Source: Amorphophallus konjac
Taxonomy: Eukaryota; Streptophyta; Magnoliopsida; Alismatales; Araceae
Reading direction: 5' to 3'
Assembly: GCA_022559845.1 (NCBI GenBank)
Contig: CM040120.1
Location: 169,490,334-169,554,333, forward strand
Length of the DNA stretch: 64,000 nt
Shown: piece by piece, positions 12,655-22,393 of the stretch
How the letters are laid out: each line of letters begins with the position of its first letter
Numbering within the stretch: position 1 is the stretch's first letter
The notes under the pieces: generated by a model
What the model was told of the DNA's origin: nothing
The model's database searches: none
What the model saw: only the letters and a program-made list of their open reading frames with translations
Position numbers and translations under genes: made by a program

Positions 12655-12659
12655 GCACT
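12655..12659. other. Target site duplication of element D, left copy
   Basis: GCACT, repeated exactly at 25130-25134. The joined sequence matches the uninterrupted C LTR near 4465. Confidence 0.9.
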
Positions 12660-13614
12660 TGTAGCATCCTACATTTTTATTATAATAATTCTTTATAAGT
12701 TAATTAGTTATTGGCTCAACTTCTAATGAAATTATTAAAAATCTAGTAAAATATGTATGTAGTGTAAAATTGAATTTGTAATAACTTTCTCTTAAGGTAA
12801 GAGCCCAAAATAAAATTCGTGAAGACCCAATTTCATGTTTTAGCAATTTTTCATGGGTTTAGAAGACCTAGTTTAACCATCGTAATTTGGGTCCAATTTA
12901 AGCCCATTTGCGCCCCAATTCGAGCCAAATCCTAGCCCATTGATAAGTCCTTGTTTCATCTTCGAAAACCCTAAGTCTAGATGTTTCTACAGGCGGCGGC
13001 GGCGGTGGATTAGAACCCCATCCGAGTTTTTGGCCGGAGTTTCTTCAGTGGACTCTTCAACCAAATTCGATCGTTAGGAGTCCCTATAGGTCCTATTTAT
13101 TGAGGGCTTTCGACGCTCTAGAACCCTATTTGCACCAGCGGCGGGTGGCGTAGCAGATCGTGACCGGACGGGAGAGAATTTGGGCGTTCTAGGAGTGGTA
13201 CCTAGGGTTCTGATGACCCTTCCTTTCGTCTTTCTTTCCTTCAAGCAAAGGTAGGTGTCTATCAGGCCAAACGGAAATCTAATGATACCATCTTGTTCGT
13301 CTTCCTGAGCTCTTTCTTTTGATACCTAATTGCCTAATTTTCGTACACCGTGCTGTTCTAATTTCATGTTTTACTCCGAGGTATACAAAAAAGGGTAACT
13401 TCCATGTTAACTAGTCTAATGTTGAAATTAATCGTTTTAGGTCTTAATCAAAGCATGCTATCTTGTACGATTTTTAATGCTCTTTCGAACGGTAGTGTTT
13501 TCCCTAAATTCTGTTCACTCTATCGTGAGAAATTGAAGTTTTATCGTGGCATGTCGAGGTTTGCGTTGGCGGGACTTGGATTGATCTGACGTCCCTTTCA
13601 GTGACCCTTACAAC

Positions 13615-13790
13615 TCTGACGGTCGCACGATAAACCGTCGCCATGGTGTAACGGCCCCACGATAGACCGTCACGTGCCCTGTATTTTTAATATTCATAAG
13701 ATTTATATCTAATTATTTCTGTTGTGTAATGCCCCTACGATAGACCGTTACATGCTTGTTACGCCCCTTATATGGACCGTCACGTTCTTC
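13615..13790 (+). repeat. Inverted-repeat array, D 5' LTR
   Basis: Four units of about 25 bp: GACGGT-N10-ACCGTC (13618-13639, perfect) and three of the form GT(A/T)A(C/T)G...CCGT(C/T)AC (13648-13673, 13726-13751, 13758-13783). Three further units lie at about 14317-14406. In the 3' LTR the third unit is a perfect TGTAACG...CGTTACA (23461-23488). Confidence 0.7.
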
Positions 13791-14137
13791 TGGCATGGTG
13801 TTTTAAACTCTAACTCATGCGTTTTGAACCAGGAACTTGCTATGTTTTAGTATGAAATCTTGATTTGTAACCACGCAGAACGTGATAATAATCTAGTATC
13901 ATGATCATAAACATTAAATTTTTATTCTCTACATGAAAGTTGTTAGATAATCCTAAGTTGAATGATCATATGGAATTTGATAAAAACCCTTAATACTTGT
14001 ATAAATTCTGATCCATGCTAGATGTATATTGGTCTTGGCATTTTTATTTTACAGTCATTCCACTCCGGTGGGATTGATTGACCGCACCGTCTTGGTTCTC
14101 CGTGTTTGTTTAAGCCTCAATTCTTGTAAAAGATGAG

Positions 14138-14245
14138 ACTCTCCGCCGGATATTCCTTCCGTCGGACTAGGACCACTATTATGAGACCTCCGTAAGACCC
14201 CGTGAGCCTGGGATTCCCACCAAGACGTCGGACAGGTTGTCCCCC
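14138..14245 (+). other. Conserved stem-loop module, D 5' LTR
   Basis: Contains a TCCG/CGGA helix (14142-14166), the motif ACCTCCGTAAGACC, then CCTGG-GATTCCCA-CCAAG (14207-14224) and GGTTGT. The 3' LTR copy (23876-23980) has the perfect stem CCTGG/CCAGG. Homologues: F LTRs (55473-55577, 63093-63204) and the H leader (43873-43934). Confidence 0.75.
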
Positions 14246-15032
14246 AAAGACCTGAACCCATGAACGTGGTTTGAATCGTGTATTGGGCCAGTCCAAACTG
14301 GACTGATCTGTGAACTGTAACGGCCCAAGGTTGGACCGTCACATCACCGTAACGGACTAAGGTCAGACCGTCACGTTTCTGTAGCGGCCCAGTTATCGAT
14401 CGCCACGGGTAAGATATTTCATATATTTTCCTTGTTTTATTATCGTGTAGTAGTCATCAAGGTTGGCCTTCAACTGTGAAATCGTGCGTGATCCTTGTTT
14501 GTATCCTTGTCTTTCTACCTAATGTTCCTTCCAATGATGTTGGAATTTCTCTCAATCTTAGAAGTAAGTTCGTGAGCTTAAACCTTGGAACTCTTGGCCA
14601 TTTAATGTAATGAATGTCTAGACTAGGATCTATGATCCAACCCTTCAATGTCAACGCATCATAAAGGGCCCGGTATGGTCCTGGGAGGAGCGCCCTAAAG
14701 TACTTGTACCCCGGGGAGTTTGTAATGAGAAGGTGTGACATTGCACCGAAGTGCATGACTAGCGTGATTGATCTTAGACATTCCACTTTTACTCATTTAC
14801 TTGAAATTCCATGCGTGACATGCGTGCTTGTTATGGCCAATTCAATATATCATTTTCGTGCAATTTTCATGAATAGTTATTTCTATACATGCTATACTCT
14901 TTACTTGAAAGTTCATATTCTTTTTCTATCTATCTTTTGTCATTATTTATCATTACTTTCGTTGCAACGTTATTCCTAATTGAATGGTTAATTACTTTAA
15001 TTATGTCTGATGATAGAGATATAAAATCCTAC

Positions 15033-15045
15033 TGAGCTTTGCTCA
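15033..15045 (+). other. TGAGC hairpin near the D 5' LTR end
   Basis: TGAGC-TTT-GCTCA preceded by ACC- or CTAC-type bases and followed by ACCCCTACTTTCC. Equivalent positions: 56439-56452 (F), 52789-52807 (G), 39433-39448 (Y, minus). Confidence 0.6.
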
Positions 15046-15400
15046 CCCCTACTTTCCAAACCTTCTCAAGTAGTTCGGATGAGGACGTGTGCTCCGATGG
15101 GGACGGGAACGAGTGATTCCAGGAGCGAGCCATTTAGAATGACATTCAAGTCAAGTTTAGATTAGTTGTTGAGTTGTTATCTAGAGTTGATGCATTTTTC
15201 GTTAATAAGTTAGAAGTCCACAAGGAGTCGGGTGTAATTAAATACTTTCTCGTATTATTATTATCAATAAAGATGGGTTAATTGTTTTTCTTTATTATTA
15301 GCTTGGTGGTTTAGTCTCTTATGGCAATGTATTCTCTGATTGACATGAATGATATAAACTGCTACATTCCGATTTTCGCGTCGGGGCGTGACAGTTTCTG

Positions 15401-15413
15401 TGGTATCAGAGTC
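15401..15413 (+). promoter_or_regulatory. Primer binding site of element D
   Basis: TGGTATCAGAGTC, 7 bases after the LTR end. It matches the 3' end of plant initiator methionine tRNA except for one base. Confidence 0.85.
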
Positions 15414-15594
15414 TAGGTTTTCTTTAGACCCTAGGTTGCTAGTAGTGTTATAGAACCTTTAACATTAGTAAAGTCAGAATCTGACCTAGTGAGTTGGGTA
15501 GAGACTTGGGCTAAGATTAATTAATTAACTATAAGAAGATAGATTCAATAGAACGTTCTAAATCACTTCTTTTATGTTGTAGGAATTTCCCGTG

Positions 15595-16520
15595 ATGGCG
15601 GCAGAATGTGCTCAATGGTGAGACATGCAACGTACAGTGCAGGGCCTGACCCAGGCCTTACAGCAAGTAGCCCAAGGCGGCGGACAGCAAGGAGCAGGCA
15701 ATCTACATCGGAACTTTCAAGGCTTGAACCCCCCACATTTCAGTGGATCTTCAGACCCAGATGAGACCGAGAACTGGCTGAAGGAGACAGAAAGGATCTT
15801 CAGGGTTATGCAATGTGGGGATTAGGATCGCATCATGTTAGCGACTTTCCAGTTAGAATGCGATGCTCGTGCTTGGTGGGAAGCCTTGGAAGCCACGCTT
15901 GGGAATAGGCGTGCCACGTGGAAGAGTTCAAAGAGTTTTTCAATAGCAAGTATTTTTCAGATCGGGTGCAGGAGAAGAAAACGGCTGAGTTCGCTACTTT
16001 GAAACAAAGAAACTTGTCAGTTGCAGAGTATGAAGCACAGTTTTCTAGATTGTGTAAGTATGCCCCACACTTGGTGTCCACTGAGAAAATGAAGGCTAAA
16101 AGATTTTTGAATGGTTTGATGCTTCAGTACCTCAATCAATTGCCACCCTTAGAAATCTATATCTACGCTGAGATTTTAAGGAAAGCACAAGTTTTGGAAG
16201 ACACGATGGAGATGACTGACCGAATAAGATGTCGGGATAAGAAGAAGGAATAGACTACCAGTTTCGGGAACTTTAAACCCGGTAATGGTAGAAGAGGCCC
16301 AATGGCGGGCCGAGTTTTTCTAAGAACAAGAAACCCAGAGAAGGTGAGAAAAAGGTTGGACCAGCTGTGGTAGTTTGCAAGTATTGTGACCGTCTAGGTC
16401 ACAAGATGGAAGAATGTTGGCGCAAGTTAGGCGCTTATTTAAGGTGTGGTAGCAGGGACCACCGAATTCCAAAATGTCCCCTTATTAATGAACCGGTAGC
16501 ATCCGATAAGTCGCAAGGAA
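15595..16520 (+). pseudogene. gag: gag of element D
   Basis: Capsid/nucleocapsid region. The start ATG at 15595 is set by comparison with element F, whose gag starts MAAERAQW; D reads MAAECAQW and then stops (TGA, 15619-15621, a C-to-T change of a CGA codon in a CpG). Further damage: a TAG at about 15825, a frameshift near 15912, a TAG at 16251 and a frameshift near 16300. The core has the DP-E-ENWL-E-ERIF and FFNSKYFSDRVQEKK motifs of retrotransposon gag. Two zinc knuckles close it: CKYCDRLGHKMEEC and a shorter CLRCGSRDHRIPKC-type box. The product could not be made as one protein. Confidence 0.85.
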
Positions 16521-16559
16521 GTTTCAAGCGGCAAGGTAGGCTCCAAGCCCTCCAGGAGG

Positions 16560-16990
16560 CAGAGACTGAGAACGAAACTACCGACGAAGGAGGTATTGTC
16601 GAAGGTACTCTTACTATTCTTTCCAAGCCAGCATTTGTACTTTTTGACACGGGAGCCACTCATTCTTTTATATCTCTGAAATTTGCTAAGACCTTATCTG
16701 TGGAACCGGTGTTCTTGGAGTCTCATCTTATGATATCACCCCTATTGGTTCGGGATCCGAGATTAAATATTATTATCCTTCTAGAGAAGTTTTGATTAAT
16801 GGTTGTAATTTATCTGCCGATCTAGTATGCATGAAGATGAAAGATTATGACATAATCTTAGGGGCTGATTGGTTATCTAAGCATGGTGCTAGTGTTCATT
16901 GTATGTCAGGAGTAGTGTGTTTCCTTGGACGTCCTGACCTTTCTTTCTCTGGCTCTAAGCTATCCAAGTCTGTGCCACTCATTTAGGCAC
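16560..16990 (+). pseudogene. pol: Protease domain of element D
   Basis: Aspartic protease segment following gag in the polyprotein. The active-site motif FDTGATHSF is seen at about 16642-16670, and the later ILGADWLSKHGA signature at 16857-16895. A frameshift near 16740-16790 separates the two halves and a TAG at 16984-16986 ends the second. Confidence 0.8.
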
Positions 16991-17004
16991 TTCGAGCGGA
17001 TAAG

Positions 17005-18316
17005 TTGTTAAGAAAGGGGTGTCCAGCATTCTTGTCTTTGATTTCTTTAACTGATAAGGAGAATGTGGAGTTGAAGGATATCCATGTTATTCAAGATTTT
17101 CTGAAGGTGTTTCCAGATAAATTACCAGATCTTCCCCCTGAAAGGGAGGTGGTTTTCTCTATCGATCTGATTCCTGGCGCCTCGCCTGTTTCGAGAGCCC
17201 CCTATCGTATGTCCCCTGCTGAGTTAAGAGAATTGAAGGTGCAAATGTTAGACTTGCAAGAGAGAGGGTTCATTCGTCCGAGTACTTCCCCGTGGGGTGC
17301 TCCTGTTCTTTTTATAAGGAAGAAAGATGGTTCCTTGAGGCTGTGTATTGATTATCGTCAGTTGAATCAGCTCACCGTGAAGAACAAGTACCCATTACCA
17401 AGGATCGATGAGTTATTTGATCAGATATCTGGAGCCCAGTACTTCGAAAAAGATCAATCTCAGATCTGGGTATCATCAGTTGAGGATAAAAGATGAAGAT
17501 ATTTTTAAGACGACATTCCGTAGCAAGTATGGGCATTTTGAATTTGTGGTAATGCCGTTTGGACTAACTAATGCTCCTACAGCTTTTATGCAGCTAATGA
17601 ATAGTGTGTTCCAGCCCTACTTGGATCAGTGGGTCGTGGTATTTATTGATGATATTCTGATATATTCAAGGAGCAAGGAGGAGCATGAAAGGCACTTGAG
17701 AATGGCGTTACAAATATTAAATGATCATCAGCTATACGCCAAGTTTAGTAAATGTGAGTTCTGGTTACAAGAGGTATCTTTTCTAGGGTACATTATTTCT
17801 AAAGAGGGAATCACCGTAGACCCTTCCAAAGTTGAGGCTGTATGTAATTGGGAAAGACCTGCGAATGTGATTGAGATCAGAAGTTTCTTAGGCTTAGCAG
17901 GCTATTATGGAAGGTTCATTAAGGATTTCTCTAAGATTGCAGTGCCTTTGAGAAGGTTAACTCGTAAGGAGAATTGTTTTGAATGGACTGATGATTGTGA
18001 GAAGAGTTTTCAGACTTTGAAGGGGTGTTTGACCACTGCCCCAATTTTGGCCTTGCCCTTAGGCGAAGGAGGTTTTGAAGTTTACACCGATGCTTCAAGA
18101 ATCGGTTTGGGTTGCGTATTGATGAAGCGTGGGAGAGTGATATCTTATTCCTCCAGACAATTGAGAAAACATGAGCAGAATTACCCTATTCATGATCTGG
18201 AGTTAGCAGCTGTTGTTTTTGCTCTTAAGATATGGAGGCATTATCTCTATGGAGAAACTTTCACCGTGTACTCAGACCATAACAGCTTAAATATCTATTT
18301 TCTCAAAAGGAATTGA
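17005..18316 (+). pseudogene. pol: Reverse transcriptase and RNase H of element D
   Basis: Would copy the element RNA into DNA and remove the RNA strand. Visible RT blocks, in order: [48 protein letters not shown], a frameshift near 17450, then [23 protein letters not shown] and the catalytic FIDDIL (17642-17660). Typical Gypsy continuations follow ([27 protein letters not shown]). RNase H begins at about 18070 with the catalytic Asp in FEVYTDAS and continues with [19 protein letters not shown]. It is cut by a frameshift near 18300; weaker homology with two stops continues to about 18630. Confidence 0.9.
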
Positions 18317-18629
18317 ATATGAGACAGAGAAGGTGGCTAGAGTACTTAAAGGATTTTGACTTCTCCATTGAATATCATCCCGGAAAAGGGAATGTTGTAG
18401 CAGACGCTTTAAGTAGGAAGTCGACAGGTAGATTAGCCAATTTGATGCTTCAAGAGTGAAAGTTGTTAGAATAGTTTGCCAGTCTAGATATTACAGAAAA
18501 GGAAGATCGAATCTTGGTGGCTCATGTCCAGCTTCGTTCAGAATTGCTAGTGGAAATTAAGCAGTTGCAGGATAATGACCCAGTGCTCGTTGAAATTAAA
18601 GAATAGATGGATAGTCAACCAGATTTTAT

Positions 18630-19297
18630 GTGAGCTGTTGATGGGAGATTGTTGTTTCGAGGGAGAACATGTGTCCCTGATTCCACGGAGATAAAAAAGA
18701 AGATTCTTAAAGAAGCGCACAGATCTAAGTATACTATACATCTAGGAGCTACAAAGATGTATAGAGATTTGAAGAGAACTTTTTGGTGGTCGAACATGAA
18801 AAGAGAAGTGGCCGATTTTGTGAGCAGGTGTTTAGTATGTCAACAAGTAAAAGTAGAGCATTTCAGGACTGCTGGGAAATTAAAGCCTCTTGAAATACCA
18901 CAATGGAAGTGGGAAAGTGTCGGTATGGATTTTATTATGGGTTTACCCCGAACACGAGGAGGCCTTGATGGAATTTGGGTGATCATTGACCGACTAACAA
19001 AGTCCGCACACTTTTTGCCTATTAAGTCAAAGTGGACTATGGATGTTTTGGCTGCCCTGTATGTGAAGGAAATAATAAGATTACATGGAGTGCCTGTATC
19101 CATCATATCTGACAGAGACCCCATGTTTACATCTCACTTTTGGAAAGGACTATAAGCATCATTAGGAACTCGTTTGAACTTCAGTATAGCTTTTCACCCT
19201 CAGACTTACGGGCAAACTGAGAGAGCGAACAAGATTGTTGAGGACATGTTGAGAGCCTCCGTGGAGGCAGTTGGCATGAACACTTACCTTTGATTGA
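18630..19297 (+). pseudogene. pol: Integrase of element D, amino part
   Basis: Contains the HHCC zinc-binding region (HRSKYTIH...CLVCQQVK) and the catalytic core: first Asp in GMDFIMGLP, second Asp in SDRDPMFTS, and AFHPQT-GQTERANKIVEDML with the glutamate. A stop (TAA at about 19153) and a small deletion near 19255 break it. The frame is then interrupted at 19297 by the solo LTR and resumes at 21680 with EFAYNNS. Confidence 0.88.
19293..19297. other. Target site duplication of the solo LTR, left copy
   Basis: ATTGA, exactly repeated at 21675-21679. Confidence 0.9.
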
Positions 19298-19600
19298 TGA
19301 TGAGGACATCTCACGACACTCGCTATGGCTCGGGTCGCCTGCACACCCTTGATTTGGGTCGACTCATTCTCATCTTATGTATCCTCCTTTTATTGAGTCT
19401 TATCATATGTAATTTTCCTTTTATTGGGTCATGTCGCATGTATTTCCTTTTATTATGTCATGTTGTACTAGTCCATTTCCCCTATTTGGTCTAATTGGGC
19501 CCTAATACCTTAGTTTGGGCCTATTGGACTGAGTCTAGGACATGTTTGGTCTTTTGCCTTAAATGGCAGGGTTATTTTTGTCTTGTAAAGATGGGTTGCC

Positions 19601-19608
19601 TATAAATA
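19601..19608 (+). promoter_or_regulatory. Probable TATA box in the solo LTR
   Basis: TATAAATA followed by C-rich sequence; same position as 26401-26408 and 31708-31715 in B. Confidence 0.55.
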
Positions 19609-19677
19609 GCCCCCATCTCCCTCCATGTACTAACTTTTGATGAATATTGAAAACATTTGCCATCTCCCTCTCAATAT

Positions 19678-19680
19678 CTC

Positions 19681-19737
<57 letters not shown>
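19678..19737 (+). repeat. (CT)n microsatellite
   Basis: About 60 bp of almost pure CT, some 80 bp downstream of the TATA box, so probably in the transcribed leader. B's LTRs have shorter, interrupted versions. Confidence 0.9.
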
Positions 19738-19738
<1 letters not shown>

Positions 19739-21674
19739 CCAAGGATAAGTTCGCCCCCTTCCTCTCTCTCCTCTCCTCCCAACAACCTCCAACTCCCACC
19801 TAACCCCATTAAAGCTCCCCACTTCCCATAGCCATCTTTACTTCCCTCTCCTAGTCCCAAGGGAGAATCTTCCCCATTCCAACACTCTTTCCACCATTCC
19901 AACACAATCACCTCTATTCCCCACACCATCTCTCAACTTCCAAGACCTATTTTGAATTTGAAATCTTCCCTCCATTGCTTTGACCGCCCCATTCCTCCTC
20001 CCTTAGGCCTAATTCGCCCCCCACCTTCCCTCCCACTCCCTCTCTCCCTTGTGCTCACCCCTTCCCACCACCCTCTCTAGCAGACCAGCCCCCTCTCCAG
20101 CCCCACTTCGCCCTCCCCACCTCCATCTCCCTAGCCTCCACAACCCCTAAAACACCTCTCATCTCCCTCCCACAGCCATTAGAACCACCTTACACCTTTT
20201 TCTCTCTTGGCCAATCCCTTCCCCATCTCTTCTTCTCCTCCTCATTCTAACCCTGTTTCAGGAAGCAGAGTTACAGCAACCTGCAGAGGAGGCCACGACC
20301 ATCCCTCAACGACTCAGGAGGCGAGGCCTACATTGCTGGATTCGTCTGCGAGTTAGCTTTTAAGGCGAGGCGGTTTCGTCGGCATCCGAGCTTCGTGCTG
20401 TCCGCAGCAACCATTCTCCCTCGACTGCACAGGACCTCTCAGGCCAGGAGCCAGAACGACAAGGCAGGCTCTCCCACGACGAACCTTGACGGAATCCGCC
20501 TTCAAGGCCTTCTACAAAGATCTTCCTCCCCCTGTCAGCGTCCAGGAACAGAAGGCGGAACCCCGTTCGGCATCCGAAAACCAGAGATATCAATTTTCTA
20601 CCACAACCACGCCGATCTGCCTCCTCACAGTCTGCACCGACCACCTCCCACTCCTCTGGACACCCAGTTCATCTCCAACATCATAAGACTTCCCCGTTTG
20701 TTTTTCTGCAAAGTAGACTCGTCCACGGTTCCAACGAGTCCTGCGGTGCCAGATTTGGAGCTCAGGAGCGGTCGTGGCAGCTTCTGCAACCTGCTGTTTT
20801 AGATCGTGTTCGGCCAGAGACCAGAACTGCGGCCACCTTCCAGTCGCCCGAGCAGTCAGCCCCCATCTCTGGAGGTCGCCCAAAAATTCAAGCCTTACCC
20901 CTCTCCAGTTAGGAAACTTTTGGCGCAGGTCTTGTCGAGATCTGAGCTCCGTGGACCCCGTGACAGCAACGTCTCCGGTCACCTATCCAGCAGCTCTGCA
21001 GCAAGGCTGAACCGAGGAAGCTCAGAAAGTCGATTCTATCTCGCTCATTCCCCTCCTCGCTTGGCCGGCTGAAGGCCCCTCCCTGCGTGGAGGTAGTTTT
21101 GGGTGTATTAAGATCAATCCCCACCCCAAGATCACCCCTCCTACGTGAGGTGTAGTGCTGTAAACTCTTTAAATTTTCAGGTCAAGCACCATCGCCGCGG
21201 CGTCGGGTCTTTACCCACGCTTCCCGGCGCGCCCTCATCTCCGAACGGGATCGGTGTCTTCACACCGATCAGGTGAGCTTCTGATCACACCCTTGTAGCT
21301 TCATTTCTGCAAATGTAGTATTGCCTTGAATGCCCGTCGGACGGTAAGAGAGCGCTCGGACTTAATTTTAAGCGATATCGTGCCCACCGCGGCCCGTGAG
21401 TGAGTGCCACCCAACACCCGGCCTTGCGGGCCAGCCACCCACAAAGCTGGGTCTCCCAGGCCCATTGGGGGTCAGCCTTAGCATTGTAAGTCCATTAGGA
21501 CAATTGGGTCCCGCCTCGGACCCTCACCATCATCTCCCGGACCCATCGGGTGAACGTGTGAGCCGAGTGAGCAAAAATCGTCATTGTGAGAATCATTGAG
21601 TGCTGGTATGCTTGCGGGTCTAAGTCCTAGGGTCATCTCATCATACTTAGTGGTCTTTGGGCTGTGCCACATCA

Positions 21675-22334
21675 ATTGAGTTTGCATACAATAATAGTTA
21701 CCAATCCAGCATTCAGATAGCACCGTTTGAAGCTTTGTATGGTAGGAGTTGTAGATCTCCTCTTTGTTGTGAAGAAGTTGGTGAAAAGTAATGGCTCGGG
21801 CCAGATCTTATCTCAGAATTATCCAAGAACATTCAAGTTATCAGAGACCGTTTGAAGGTCACCCAGTCCAGACAAAAGAGCTATGCAGATAATAGAAGAA
21901 GGGAGTTAGAATTTCAGATTAGGGAACACGTATTTCTGAAAGTTTCACCATCAAGAGGAATTAAAAGATTTGGAATTCGAGGCAAGTTAAGCCCAAGGTT
22001 TGTTGGCCCATTTGAAGTTTTAGAGAGGGTAGGCGAAGTTACCTATAGATTGGCCTTACCACCACAGTTAGCAGACATTCACAATGTATTTCATGTATCC
22101 ATGCTTCGGAAGTATGTGTATGACCCTTCGCACATTATCCAGTATGCTGATTTGGAATTGAAGAAAGACTTATCTTATGAAGAAAAACCTATCAAGATAT
22201 TGGACTTCAAGCAACAGCAACTCAGGAATCGACCTATTCCGATGGTCAAGGTCCAGTGGAGTCGGCGTGGAGTAGAGGAAGCAACATGGGAGTCCGAGGA
22301 TGCAATCAGGAAATTATATCTCGAATTGTTTTAA
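21675..22334 (+). pseudogene. pol: Integrase carboxyl part and chromodomain of element D
   Basis: Resumes after the solo LTR with [23 protein letters not shown], the end of the integrase core, then one TAA (near 21790). From 21852 there is an open stretch of 160 codons. It holds the GPF/Y-type region (GKLSPRFVGPFEVLERVGEV, YRLALPP, VFHVSMLRKYV) and ends in a chromodomain-like tail (KILDFKQQQLRN...VKVQW...EEATWESED). In chromoviruses this tail is thought to steer integration to heterochromatin. The stop at 22332-22334 lies about 60 bp before the 3' LTR. Confidence 0.88.
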
Positions 22335-22375
22335 GGTTGGTTGTTATCAGATTCGGTGAATTTGGGGACCAAATT

Positions 22376-22393
22376 CCTTAAAGAGGGGGAGGG
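22376..22393 (+). promoter_or_regulatory. Polypurine tract of element D
   Basis: AAAGAGGGGGAGGG directly abuts the 3' LTR start TGTAGC. F has the same arrangement at 61355-61371. Confidence 0.8.

Larger units (their letters stand above)
11021..12659 (-). repeat. 5' LTR of element C, piece 1 of 3
   Basis: Starts TGTTGATGTGCTAGG and matches 2848-4450. It ends at the insertion point of element D; the motif array begins at about 12568. The LTR resumes at 25130. Confidence 0.85.
12660..15393 (+). repeat. 5' LTR of element D
   Basis: Begins TGTAGCATCC, ends GCGTGACA. In order it holds a (GGC)n stretch (about 12992), an inverted-repeat array (13615-13790), a conserved stem-loop module (14138-14245), three more inverted repeats (14317-14406), a GGGCCCGG block shared with element F (about 14655-14785), a TGAGC hairpin (15033-15045) and the LTR end. 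Confidence 0.9.
19298..21674 (+). mobile_element. Solo LTR of the B family inside the D integrase
   Basis: 2377 bp, starts TGATGAGGACATC and ends CACATCA, the same ends as B's LTRs (26108-28499, 31415-33802), and alignable along its length. An exact 5-bp TSD with no internal region shows that an inserted element was reduced by recombination between its two LTRs. It is more diverged from B's LTRs than those are from each other. It contains a TATA box (19601-19608) and a (CT)n tract (about 19680-19737). ORFs across it on either strand are incidental. Confidence 0.9.

Noticed and set aside
19559..19929. ORFs with RERERERE runs
   Set aside because: Translations of the (CT)n microsatellite on the minus strand.
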